This document shows positions 1 to 8,068 of a stretch of 64,000 nucleotides of DNA, piece after piece. Where the stretch lies: contig NZ_CP115464.1 of NCBI RefSeq assembly GCF_027912515.1, positions 2,666,001-2,730,000 on the forward strand, given 5' to 3'. Below the pieces are notes generated by a model that did not search any database, was not told where the DNA came from, and saw only the letters and a list, made by a program, of their open reading frames with translations. Source of the DNA: Brevundimonas sp. NIBR10. Lineage in GTDB: Bacteria > Pseudomonadota > Alphaproteobacteria > Caulobacterales > Caulobacteraceae. The translations under genes and the position numbers were made by a program. How positions within the stretch are numbered: position 1 is the first letter of the stretch; the number at the start of each line of letters is the position of its first letter.

Positions 1-1155
1 GACCGGATCGCCGACGACATCGAGGCCTATTCCCTTTGCGCCCAGGCGATGAAGGCCGGTCGGGCGGCCCTGCGTGATCCAGATCCCCGCTCGCCGTTGA
101 GCGCCCTGTTCACCGCCTATCATTTCGACGCGGGCCTGTATGCGCGATACCTGAGAAAGGTCTGCGAAGCGCGTGGCGTCGAACGGCTGGAAGGCGAGAT
201 CATCGAGGTGGTCCAGCGCCCGGACGACGGGTTTGTCGATCGGGTGCGGCTCAAGGACGGGCGCGAGCTGACCGCCGACCTGTTTATCGACTGCACCGGA
301 TTTCGCGGCCTGTTGATCGAGGGTGCGCTGAAGACCGGCTTCGAGGACTGGTCGCACTGGCTGCCGATGAACCGGGCCTGGGCCGTGCCGTGCGAGCGGG
401 TATCGCCGACGACGCCCTTCACGCGATCGACGGCGCGCGACGCCGGCTGGCAATGGCGGATCGCCCTCCAGCATCGCACGGGCAACGGTCATGTCTATTG
501 CAACGACTTCGTCGATGACGACACGGCGCGTCAGGTGATGCTCGATAATCTGGACGGCCCGGCCCTGGCCGAGCCCCGGCCGCTGCGGTTCACGACGGGG
601 CGCCGGAAGGCGTTCTGGGCCAGGAACGTCGTGGCCCTGGGCCTGTCGAGCGGTTTCATCGAGCCGCTGGAATCGACCAGCATCCACATGGTCCAGTCGG
701 GCATCTATCGGCTGTTGCAGCATTTTCCCGACAGCCGGTTCAGCCCGGTCAATATCGAGGCCTACAATCGCCGCCTGGGGGCCGAGGTCGAGTTGATCCG
801 CGACTTCGTCATCCTGCACTACCACGCGACCCGGAGGGACGACACGCCGTTCTGGCGGCACGCCGCCGCCATGCCGATCCCCGACACCTTGCGCCAGCGC
901 GTCGAGGCCTTCCGTGATCGGGGCCTGTTGTATCAGTCGGGTGCCGACGAATATTTCAGCCAGGGCTCATGGATGGCGGTCATGTACGGCCAGGGCATCA
1001 CTCCGGTCGGGCGCAATCCGCTCTATGACTTTCAGGCTCTGGATCAGGTCCAGGCCGGCTTTGGCCAGATCGCGAAAGGTTGGCGCGATACGGTCGCGCG
1101 AATGCCCATGCACGACGACTTCCTGAAGGCACGCGGCATGTGGGCTGCGACATAG
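1..1155 (+). CDS. Flavin-dependent tryptophan halogenase family protein, 3' part
   Basis: The gene is cut by the left window edge. The frame is open from base 1, so the ATG at 49 is internal and the N-terminal FAD-binding GxGxxG and catalytic lysine lie outside. The visible 384 residues match FADH2-dependent tryptophan halogenases (PrnA/RebH type). The segment around bases 440-500 reads GWQWRIALQHRTGNG, and the active-site stretch FIEPLESTSIHMVQSG (about 655-705) carries the Glu-Ser pair of the family. The family's WxWxIP signature appears here as WQWRIA, with Ala for Pro. Such genes in Caulobacterales often sit near TonB receptors. Substrate cannot be read; halogenation of tryptophan or another aromatic is a family-level inference. 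Confidence 0.85.
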   Translation, partial: DRIADDIEAYSLCAQAMKAGRAALRDPDPRSPLSALFTAYHFDAGLYARYLRKVCEARGVERLEGEIIEVVQRPDDGFVDRVRLKDGRELTADLFIDCTGFRGLLIEGALKTGFEDWSHWLPMNRAWAVPCERVSPTTPFTRSTARDAGWQWRIALQHRTGNGHVYCNDFVDDDTARQVMLDNLDGPALAEPRPLRFTTGRRKAFWARNVVALGLSSGFIEPLESTSIHMVQSGIYRLLQHFPDSRFSPVNIEAYNRRLGAEVELIRDFVILHYHATRRDDTPFWRHAAAMPIPDTLRQRVEAFRDRGLLYQSGADEYFSQGSWMAVMYGQGITPVGRNPLYDFQALDQVQAGFGQIAKGWRDTVARMPMHDDFLKARGMWAAT

Positions 1156-1212
1156 GGTCAGCCGCGCCTTTCCCGCATCCCGATCTGTGCTAACCGGCGC
1201 GCAGGAGGGCGG

Positions 1213-2013
1213 ATGGCGCAAGACTTTGCAGCATGGCGGCCGACGCGGCGCGCGGCCCTGGCGGGTACCCTGCTGGGCGTGTCCGGATGTGGCTCTGCGC
1301 CGTCTGTGCCGCGCGTGGTCACCCTCTTCGCGGCGGCGTCCCTGGCCGAGGCCATCACGGAAATCGGGTCCGCATGGCAGACCGCGACGGGCGTGACGAT
1401 CCGGTCGTCGTTCGCCGCCAGCGGTGCCGTGGCACGACAGGTCGAGGCGGGTGCTCCGGCCGATGTGGTAGTTCTGGCAGATACCGTCTGGATGGATCGG
1501 CTGATCGAGCGTGGACGGATCATGCCGGAGACCCGGGTCGATCTGGTCGGCAATCGGCTGGTGGTGATCGGTGCCGACGCCGCCGCGATCGAGGGCGATC
1601 CGTTCGACTGGCTAGCCCGCACCGACGGACGCTTGGTCATCGGCGACCCCGACAGCGTTCCCGCCGGGGCCTATGCCAGGACCTGGCTGCAGCAGACCGG
1701 GCGGTGGGACGCGGTTCGTGAGCGGCTGGTGCTGGCCGCGGATGTTCGGGCCGTGCGGGCCTTCGTCGCGCGAGCAGAGGCCCCCCTGGGTATCGTCTAT
1801 GCCAGCGATGTCGTCGGGGCCGGTCAGGTCCGGATCGTGCTCACACCGCCGATGTCGGAACAGCCCCGGATCGTCTATCCCGCCGCCCTGACAATCCCTG
1901 CGAAGCCCGAGGCGGCGGACTTCCTGACCTATCTGCGATCGGCGGAGGCGATGGCGGTCTTTCGCCGTCACGGCTTCGACGCCCCCGCCGACGGGAGTGC
2001 CCCCTCTGTTTGA
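1213..2013 (+). CDS. modA: Molybdate ABC transporter substrate-binding protein
   Basis: Periplasmic binding protein that captures molybdate (or tungstate) for the ModBC transporter; 266 residues, normal for ModA. The N-terminus has twin arginines, a hydrophobic stretch and a cysteine (RRAALAGTLLGVSGCGS), which suggests a Tat-exported lipoprotein. The mature part shows typical ModA sequence: LFAAASLAEA near residue 40, then SGAVARQVEAGAPADVV near residue 75. An AGGAGG-like ribosome site at about 1202-1207 precedes the ATG. It is the first gene of modA-modB-modC-TonB receptor, and its 3' end overlaps modB by 17 bases. No ModE regulator gene is seen nearby. Confidence 0.9.
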   Translation: MAQDFAAWRPTRRAALAGTLLGVSGCGSAPSVPRVVTLFAAASLAEAITEIGSAWQTATGVTIRSSFAASGAVARQVEAGAPADVVVLADTVWMDRLIERGRIMPETRVDLVGNRLVVIGADAAAIEGDPFDWLARTDGRLVIGDPDSVPAGAYARTWLQQTGRWDAVRERLVLAADVRAVRAFVARAEAPLGIVYASDVVGAGQVRIVLTPPMSEQPRIVYPAALTIPAKPEAADFLTYLRSAEAMAVFRRHGFDAPADGSAPSV

Positions 2014-2704
2014 GCCGCTGTCGTCCTTCGAGATCGAGGCTGCGCTGCTGTCGCTGAAGGTGGCGGGGGCGGCGATGCTGGTAACCGCGCCCCTGGCGCT
2101 GGGGCTGGCATGGTTGCTGGCGCGCGGGTCCTTTCCCGGCAAATGGATGGTCGAGACCCTGGTCAACCTGCCGCTGGTCCTGCCGCCGGTGGTGACGGGA
2201 CTGGTCCTGTTGATGCTGTTCGGCGTGAGGGGGCCGATCGGAGGGTGGCTGCATGACGTCTTCGGCGTGACCCTGGCCTTTCACTGGACCGGGGCCGCCC
2301 TGGCCGCCGGGATCATGGCCCTGCCGCTCGTGGCGCGGCCGATGCGGCTGTCGCTGGAGGGTGTCGACCGAGGGCTGGAACAGGCGGCCTCCAGCCTGGG
2401 CGCGCCGCCGTGGCATGTCTTTGCCCGCATCACCCTGCCGCTGGCCGCGCCGGGCATGATCGCGGGCCTGGTGCTGGGGTTCGCTCGCGCCTTCGGGGAG
2501 TTCGGGGCCACCGTGACCTTTGCCGGGGCCATTCCCGGCGAGACCCAGACCCTGCCGGTCGCCATCTATGCCACGCTACAGCGGGCCGACGGGGAACCGG
2601 CCGCAATCCGTCTGGCGGTCGTCTCGGTCGCCGTCTGTGTCCTGGCCCTGGTCCTCGCCGAATGGACCAATCGGCGCAGTCTGCGCGGGCGGCCGCGCGC
2701 ATGA
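1997..2704 (+). CDS. modB: Molybdate ABC transporter permease
   Basis: Inner-membrane channel subunit of the molybdate importer, 235 residues with about five to six hydrophobic segments. The cytoplasmic EAA loop that docks the ATPase is visible as EQAASSLGAPPWHVF followed by ARITLPLAAPGMIAG (residues about 125-155). The start is a GTG at 1997, inside the end of modA. An overlap like this usually means translational coupling. The stop overlaps the modC start as ATGA at 2701-2704. Family membership is clear. The choice of molybdate over sulfate or tungstate rests on modA and on gene order. Confidence 0.9.
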   Translation: MPPLFEPLSSFEIEAALLSLKVAGAAMLVTAPLALGLAWLLARGSFPGKWMVETLVNLPLVLPPVVTGLVLLMLFGVRGPIGGWLHDVFGVTLAFHWTGAALAAGIMALPLVARPMRLSLEGVDRGLEQAASSLGAPPWHVFARITLPLAAPGMIAGLVLGFARAFGEFGATVTFAGAIPGETQTLPVAIYATLQRADGEPAAIRLAVVSVAVCVLALVLAEWTNRRSLRGRPRA

Positions 2705-3348
2705 GCCTGTCGTTCCGAGTCCGCGCCCGACGCGGGGATTTCTCGCTCGACGTGGCCTTTGCAGGCGACGTCCGGTCGCTGGTGGTGGTCGGACCGTCCG
2801 GCGCGGGCAAGACGACCCTGCTTCAGGGTCTGGCCGGGCTGGGCCCCGTCGATGAGGTTCATCTGGCCATGGACGGTCAGGTCTTGATCGACAGCGCGAC
2901 CGGGGCCGTCCCGCCTGCGCACCGGCGCGGCGTGGGCTATCTGTTTCAGGAGGGGCGGCTGTTCCCGCACCTGAACGTGGAGGCCAACGTCTCCTTTGCC
3001 CGCCCCTATGCGACCGATCCGATGGACGTGGCCGAGGCGCTCGGCCTCGTCGATCTGGACGGGTTCGAGACCCGGTGGCCGGCGACCCTTTCGGGGGGCG
3101 AGATGCGACGCGTCGCCTTTGCCCGCGCCATAGCCGCGCGACCGCGCATCCTTTTGCTGGACGAGCCGTTCGCAGGTCTGGACGTCCGCCGCCGCGACGC
3201 CCTCATTCCCTACCTGATCAGACTGCGAGACGAGGTCGGCACGCCGATGGTGATTGTGACGCATGACCCCCGCGACGTTTCGGCCCTGAGCCAAGCCGTA
3301 TTGCGTATCGAGGACGGCCGTGCGGCGGCCCGGCCCGAACCCGCATGA
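2701..3348 (+). CDS. modC: Molybdate ABC transporter ATPase lacking the MOP domain
   Basis: ATPase of the ModABC importer. The ATG at 2701 is chosen over upstream in-frame codons because it forms the ATGA overlap with modB and starts the first beta strand (MSLSFRVRARRGDFSL). Walker A is GPSGAGKTT (about residue 35), the ABC signature is LSGGEMRRVAFARA, Walker B is ILLLDEPFAGLD, and the switch histidine is in VTHD. At 215 residues it is far shorter than E. coli ModC (about 350) because the C-terminal MOP/TOBE regulatory domain is missing. The stop overlaps the TonB receptor start as ATGA at 3345-3348. Confidence 0.88.
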   Translation: MSLSFRVRARRGDFSLDVAFAGDVRSLVVVGPSGAGKTTLLQGLAGLGPVDEVHLAMDGQVLIDSATGAVPPAHRRGVGYLFQEGRLFPHLNVEANVSFARPYATDPMDVAEALGLVDLDGFETRWPATLSGGEMRRVAFARAIAARPRILLLDEPFAGLDVRRRDALIPYLIRLRDEVGTPMVIVTHDPRDVSALSQAVLRIEDGRAAARPEPA

Positions 3349-5378
3349 TCCAGGACGCGCCGCCTGCCTTGCCCGAGGTCGTGGTTACGGGGGCTCGACT
3401 TCCACCCGCTGCCGGGGATGCGGCCTTTTCGGTCACGCGTCTGGACCGATCCGCGCTGGACCGTTCGACGCGGCTGGACGAGGCGCTGGGCCGTGTTCCG
3501 GCGGTGTCCCTGTTCCGCAGGACGTCCAGCCTGGCCGCCAATCCCACGACCCAGGGGATTTCACTGCGGGCCATTGCCCCGTCGGGTGCCGGCCGGGCAC
3601 TGGTCACCCTCGACAATGTGCCGCTGAACGATTCCTTCGGCGGCTGGGTGCTGTGGTCACAGATCGCGCCGGAAAGCCTCGACAGTCTCGACATCGTGCG
3701 CGGTGCGGGGGCAGGGGCCTATGGCGCAGGGGCCCTGACGGGCGTCATCGCCTTGCGCGAACGGGACGGCGAAGGCGGGCGGCTGGACGTCTCGGCCGGG
3801 GGCTACGGAGGGCGTCGGGTCGCGGCCGTCACCGGCCTGAGGACCGGCCGGGTGGCCATCACCGCCTCCGTGCTCGCGGACCATTCCGATGGGTACACGC
3901 CGGTGCGCTCCGCCGCCGCCGGGGCCGCTGACACCCCGCTGGACCTCGACACCCGGAGCGCGGCCCTGCGCGCCGACGCCGAGCTGGACGGCGCGACGGC
4001 CTTGTCGATGCGGGCGTCGGCCTATGACGAGGATCGGGGTTCGGGGCTGTTGAACACCCGGTCGACCGCCACCGGGCACAGCTATTCGGCGACCCTGGCC
4101 CGGACGCCGGCGCGGGGTCGCCTCGGCTGGCGCATCCAGGCGTGGCGGCGAGAGAGCGATTTCGCCAACAGCTCCGCCTCGGTCGCTGCCAACCGGTCCG
4201 GCACGACGCCTGCGAACGACCAGTACGCCACGCCCGCGACCGGATGGGGCGGCAATCTGGCTCTGCGCCAGCCGGGCCTCGGCGTCGCCGGCGGTCGGCT
4301 GGAGTGGGAAGTCGGGGCCGATGCCCGGCTGGCCGAGGGCGAGACGCAGGAACGGTTCAGCTGGTCCGTGCCGCTGAACCGCTTCACTCGGGATCGATTC
4401 GCCGGCGGCGAGACTTCGGTGGTCGGTGGCTATGTCGAGGCGTCGTGGACGCGTGACGCCTGGTTGGTGGCCGGCGGCCTGCGGATCGATCGCTGGGGCA
4501 ATGCCGAGGGGCGGCGGCTGGAACTGGACCGGGCGACGGGCGCGAACCTGCTGGACGAGACATCTGCCGACCGATCCGGCGAGGTGACCTCGGCGAGACT
4601 GGGTGTCCGGCGTGATCTGGGTCGAGGGTTCGCCACCCGCGCCGCCGCCTATTCCGGCTTTCGCCCCGCGACGATCAACGAACTGCACCGGCCGTTCCGC
4701 GTCGGCAACGACATCACCGAGGCCAATGCCGCGCTGGAGCCCGAGCGCTTGCAGGGGGGCGAGACCGGGCTGAGCTGGGACGGCACCTCCACGCGGTTGG
4801 GGGCCACCCTGTTCTGGAACCGGATCGAGGACGCCATCGTCAACGTCACCCTGGGGACCGGCCCCGGCGTGATCGCAGTCCTGCCGCGCGGGGGCTTCGT
4901 GCCGGCCGGTGGCGTTCTGCGGCAGCGTCAGAATGCCGGGACCATCGAGGCGACCGGACTGGAGCTGAACGCCGAACATCGGCTGGACCGGATCACCCTC
5001 TCGGCCGCACTGGCCTGGACCGACGCCCAGGTCGACGGCGGGACGGCGGCGGCCCAGCTGACCGGCCTGCGTCCCGCCCAGGCCCCCGAATGGAGCGCCA
5101 CCGCCGGCTTCGACTGGCAGGCGACCGACCGGCTGAACCTGTCGATCAACGCCCGCTACGAGAGCGCCCGGTTCGACGACGACCTGAACAGCCGCACGCT
5201 CGATGCAGCCGTCACGGCCGATACGCGCGCCGGGTATCGGGTCGGGGAGGGCGTCAGCCTGTATGCGGCCGTCGACAACCTGTTCGATCGGAACGTCGAG
5301 GTCTCGCTGACCGGGGACGGTGTCGCCGGATATGCAGCGCCGCGCGTGGCCAGGGTCGGGATCACCCTCGACTGGTGA
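3345..5378 (+). CDS. TonB-dependent outer-membrane receptor in the modABC operon
   Basis: A 677-residue TonB-dependent receptor. A TonB-box-like segment PEVVVTGARLP lies at residues 10-20. A plug domain follows (ALGRVPAVSLFRRTSS, then SFGGWVLWSQIAPESLDSL and DIVRGAGAGAYGAG), then a long beta-barrel ending in the aromatic C-terminus GITLDW expected of outer-membrane barrels. Its start overlaps the modC stop by four bases, so it is very probably co-transcribed with the molybdate importer. The inferred role is carrying molybdate, or a molybdate/tungstate chelate, across the outer membrane. Oddly, no signal peptide is seen: the protein starts MIQDAPPALP, like a mature N-terminus. The same frame upstream holds a stop at 3264-3266 and no ATG/GTG/TTG codon with a hydrophobic leader. 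Confidence 0.85.
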   Translation: MIQDAPPALPEVVVTGARLPPAAGDAAFSVTRLDRSALDRSTRLDEALGRVPAVSLFRRTSSLAANPTTQGISLRAIAPSGAGRALVTLDNVPLNDSFGGWVLWSQIAPESLDSLDIVRGAGAGAYGAGALTGVIALRERDGEGGRLDVSAGGYGGRRVAAVTGLRTGRVAITASVLADHSDGYTPVRSAAAGAADTPLDLDTRSAALRADAELDGATALSMRASAYDEDRGSGLLNTRSTATGHSYSATLARTPARGRLGWRIQAWRRESDFANSSASVAANRSGTTPANDQYATPATGWGGNLALRQPGLGVAGGRLEWEVGADARLAEGETQERFSWSVPLNRFTRDRFAGGETSVVGGYVEASWTRDAWLVAGGLRIDRWGNAEGRRLELDRATGANLLDETSADRSGEVTSARLGVRRDLGRGFATRAAAYSGFRPATINELHRPFRVGNDITEANAALEPERLQGGETGLSWDGTSTRLGATLFWNRIEDAIVNVTLGTGPGVIAVLPRGGFVPAGGVLRQRQNAGTIEATGLELNAEHRLDRITLSAALAWTDAQVDGGTAAAQLTGLRPAQAPEWSATAGFDWQATDRLNLSINARYESARFDDDLNSRTLDAAVTADTRAGYRVGEGVSLYAAVDNLFDRNVEVSLTGDGVAGYAAPRVARVGITLDW

Positions 5379-5392
5379 GCCTGCCGGGCGGC

Positions 5393-6757
5393 TCAGCCCG
5401 CAGAGCGCGCCGCGACGATGGCCTGGGCGCGACGGGTGGCGAGATCGGCCGAGGCGCGTTCCAGCACCGAGGCGGGGCTTTCGCCGGGGGCCACCTCGGC
5501 CGAACCGATGTCGAACTCGACCACAAAGGGCGAGCGTTCAGGGCCGGCGTCGAAGGCGGTGCAGCCGACCACGGCGGCGATCCGCTCTGCCGCCAGGCGT
5601 GCGGCGGGACCGGCCGTGGCGGGCAGGGCCAAGGCGAAGACCTCGGGGGCCAGGCGCGCCGCCGTGTCCTCGACCCGGACCAGACGCGACACCATGGCGC
5701 CGATCTGGGGCATGGCGCGGTCCAGCCAGCCGCCCACCCTTGCATGGGCCAGCACATCGGTCTCGGCGACGCGCAGAACACAGACCGACAGCGGGCGCCG
5801 GCGATTGCGCGCGCCTTCGGCCAGTCGGGCCAGGTGAGCGGCGAAGAGTTCGGGCGTGAACAGGCCCGTCGAGGGGTCCATCAGACCCGAGCCGCGTGCG
5901 GCCTCCAGCGCCCTGCGGACGTTCACGTGACGGCGGTGGGCGTCGGCGAGGGCCAGCACCCGCGCGGCGATCTCGGCCTCGGGGGTCTCGGCCGAGGCGA
6001 CGTCGGCGAAGCCCCGGTTGAACAGCTCGGCCAGGTTGATCTCGCCGGGATGGCGCAGATAGAGGGTCAGCGGGATGTGATACAGCCGGGTGTTCCGCTT
6101 CATGCCCGAGGCGATCGACAGCGCCGGCGCATGGTCGGGCGAGCCCCACAGGACGGCCGCATCGAACGCTGTTTCGTGCAGGTAATCGAAGGCCGTATAG
6201 GGCGTCGGCGCGGCCACCACCTCGGCTCCACCCGCCGACAGGGCGTTGGACAGGGCCAGGAAGCGCGCATCGACCCCGCCCGCGACCAGGATCTTGAGTG
6301 GCCTTGCCTCGTCGTCGGTCAGGTTCAGCGACGCTCCGCGCATGGCGAAGGTCGCCTGACGCAGTCGGAATTCCTCCTCCGCGATGGCGGCGCGGACCAG
6401 CTGTTCGAGGCGCAGCGCCGCCTGGGCGGGATGGGGCGGCTCGGACATGGCCAGGTCGACGCCGGGCGCGGCCGTGGCCTGACCGACCGCGATGATGGAC
6501 AGCCGCCGGTCCCCCGCCGCCTGACGCAGACGCTCGGCCAGGGCCGGATAGTCGGGGTGGGCGGTGTCCAGGATTGCGGCTTCGAGCACGAAATCGTTCA
6601 GCGCCGCCTCGGCGGCCGCGCCCGACCTCGCGGTCAGGGTGCGCCAGCCGACGGCGTCCAGCCCCCGGCACAGGGCACCGAGCCGGTCGTCGGTTTCGGC
6701 GACAATCAATACGCGCGGATCGGGGCCCAACCAGACGTCTCCAGACGCGACGGCCAC
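5393..6757 (-). CDS. popA: PopA-like REC-REC-degenerate GGDEF c-di-GMP effector
   Basis: 454 residues resembling Caulobacter PopA, which binds cyclic di-GMP and helps recruit CtrA to the ClpXP protease at the cell pole. Two receiver-like domains (about 15-130 and 165-285) precede a GGDEF-fold domain (about 300-450). The catalytic GGDEF is replaced by APEVF, so cyclase activity is unlikely. The allosteric I-site RxxD is kept as RVED, exactly five residues before it. This is the pattern of a c-di-GMP receptor rather than a synthase. It is convergent with the TonB receptor. PopA identity is by architecture and motif, not alignment. A generic degenerate PleD paralogue is the alternative. Confidence 0.72.
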   Translation of the reverse strand: MAVASGDVWLGPDPRVLIVAETDDRLGALCRGLDAVGWRTLTARSGAAAEAALNDFVLEAAILDTAHPDYPALAERLRQAAGDRRLSIIAVGQATAAPGVDLAMSEPPHPAQAALRLEQLVRAAIAEEEFRLRQATFAMRGASLNLTDDEARPLKILVAGGVDARFLALSNALSAGGAEVVAAPTPYTAFDYLHETAFDAAVLWGSPDHAPALSIASGMKRNTRLYHIPLTLYLRHPGEINLAELFNRGFADVASAETPEAEIAARVLALADAHRRHVNVRRALEAARGSGLMDPSTGLFTPELFAAHLARLAEGARNRRRPLSVCVLRVAETDVLAHARVGGWLDRAMPQIGAMVSRLVRVEDTAARLAPEVFALALPATAGPAARLAAERIAAVVGCTAFDAGPERSPFVVEFDIGSAEVAPGESPASVLERASADLATRRAQAIVAARSAG

Positions 6758-6918
6758 CGCTCGCAGCGGCCCCTCGCGGCGCGCGGACCATAGCGACGGC
6801 CGCTGTGACGACGCAACGCCCCTGCTGTGTTTGCACGGGAAAACTTCGTTCGGAAGGGCCGGCTTCCCCCGCGCGGGAAATCCGCTACTGTCCCGGTTTG
6901 GCTGCGGTGGGGACCGTA

Positions 6919-7878
6919 TTGAGCGGACAGACGAACGAGGACGGCGCGCGGGGTCTGAACCCCGCGTTCTGGGGGAAGCTGGCCGTGCGGGCCTTCGCGC
7001 GCAGCTGGGGCCGTGACGTCATGCTCTACACAGGCGGGGTGTCCTTCTTCGCCCTCCTGGCCGTGTTTCCCGCGATCGCCATCCTGATCGGCTTCTACAA
7101 GGCAGTGCTGTCGATCAGCCAGGTTTCGGAACAGGCCGTGGCGCTGGCCGACATGCTGCCTCATGCGGCTCGGACCATCTTTCGGGCCGAGGTCGAGCGA
7201 CTGGCCAGCGTCGGGGCCCGCACTGTGTCGGCCCAATCGGCCTTCGCCCTCGTCATCGGCGCCTATGCCGCGCACCGGGGATTCAAGGCCCTGCTGGCCG
7301 GGCTCAACCTGATCCACGATGAGAAGGAGCCGCACGGCTTCTTCAAGTTCAACCTGCTGGCCTTCATCGTCGCCCTGTTCGCCTTCGCCCTGTTCACCGT
7401 GGTGTCGGGGGCGGTGGTCACCTCGCGCCTGCTGGAGCACACGGCGGCAGCCCAGGCCAAGGCGGCGGCAAGGGGCTGGAGCTTTCAGTTCGACACCCTG
7501 TGGCCCGCGCTGGGCCTGTGTCTGGGGCTGACGCTTCTGTACCGGTACGCCATGTCGCATCGGACGCCGGTGGCCTGGGTCCCGTCGGTCGCCGGGGGTG
7601 TGGTGGCGACGGTGATGTCGATGATCTCGTCGTGGCTCTGCGCCATCTATGTCGAACAGATCGCGTCACTGGGGGCGACCTATGGCTCGGTCGGTGCCGT
7701 GGTGGTGCTGCTGATCTGGCTGTCGTGGAACATCAACGCGGTCTTTTACGGCGGGGCCTTCGCCACCGAGATGGAGATCGCCGGACGCGCCCGGGGCGCA
7801 CCCCTGCTGGAGACCCCGTCCGGAAACGGGTCGGTCGTCAGCCTGTCGGAGCGTCGCCAGTCTCGACGACGAGGGTAA
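6919..7878 (+). CDS. YihY/RNase BN-family inner-membrane protein
   Basis: About 319 residues of the YihY/UPF0761 family, once misnamed ribonuclease BN. It begins with FWGKLAVRAFARSWGRDVM followed by LYTGGVSFFALLAVFPAIAI, which is characteristic of the family. About six membrane helices follow, and the C-terminus has GATYGSVGAVVVLLIWLSW. The start is uncertain. I prefer the TTG at 6919, with a purine-rich GGTGGGGA just upstream; a GTG at 6907 is also possible, and an ATG at 7021 would drop conserved residues. An in-frame extension back to 6574 runs antisense to the PopA gene and is not expected to be translated. The molecular function of the family is unknown. Confidence 0.8.
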   Translation: MSGQTNEDGARGLNPAFWGKLAVRAFARSWGRDVMLYTGGVSFFALLAVFPAIAILIGFYKAVLSISQVSEQAVALADMLPHAARTIFRAEVERLASVGARTVSAQSAFALVIGAYAAHRGFKALLAGLNLIHDEKEPHGFFKFNLLAFIVALFAFALFTVVSGAVVTSRLLEHTAAAQAKAAARGWSFQFDTLWPALGLCLGLTLLYRYAMSHRTPVAWVPSVAGGVVATVMSMISSWLCAIYVEQIASLGATYGSVGAVVVLLIWLSWNINAVFYGGAFATEMEIAGRARGAPLLETPSGNGSVVSLSERRQSRRRG

Positions 7879-8068
7879 GGACGCCGTCGGCTTCGGTCGT
7901 CTCCACCACCCGACCCCCGAGCTCAGCCATCAGATAGGGCACGTCGATCCGCGCCATCGGATCGGTCGCCAGCAGGGTCGCGCGTGCGCCGGGTGGCAGG
8001 CCTTCGATCGCCTTGCGCAGTCTCAGCGACGGCACCGGACACAGGTGTCCACGGGCATCGACGATCAC
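7838..8068 (-). CDS. TusA/SirA-like sulfurtransferase
   Basis: A 76-residue TusA-fold protein with the active-site motif CPVP in HLCPVPSLRLRKA near residue 9, preceded by DARG. These small proteins carry persulfide sulfur on the cysteine for tRNA thiolation, molybdenum-cofactor or other sulfur-relay uses. The specific pathway here is unknown. The gene is translationally coupled to the upstream pncC gene: its ATG overlaps the pncC stop (8065-8068). It overlaps the 3' end of the convergent YihY gene by 41 bases. Confidence 0.85.
   Translation of the reverse strand: MIVDARGHLCPVPSLRLRKAIEGLPPGARATLLATDPMARIDVPYLMAELGGRVVETTEADGVLTLVVETGDAPTG

Noticed and set aside
3657..4979. Long minus-strand open frame opposite the TonB receptor
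   Set aside because: Its translation is rich in Pro/Gly/Arg/Gln with no motifs, as expected for the antisense of a GC-rich gene; the plus-strand receptor explains the region.
6574..6918. N-terminal extension of the YihY protein
   Set aside because: This part runs antisense to the PopA gene, is Arg/Pro-rich, and the family starts just before FWGKLAVRAF.
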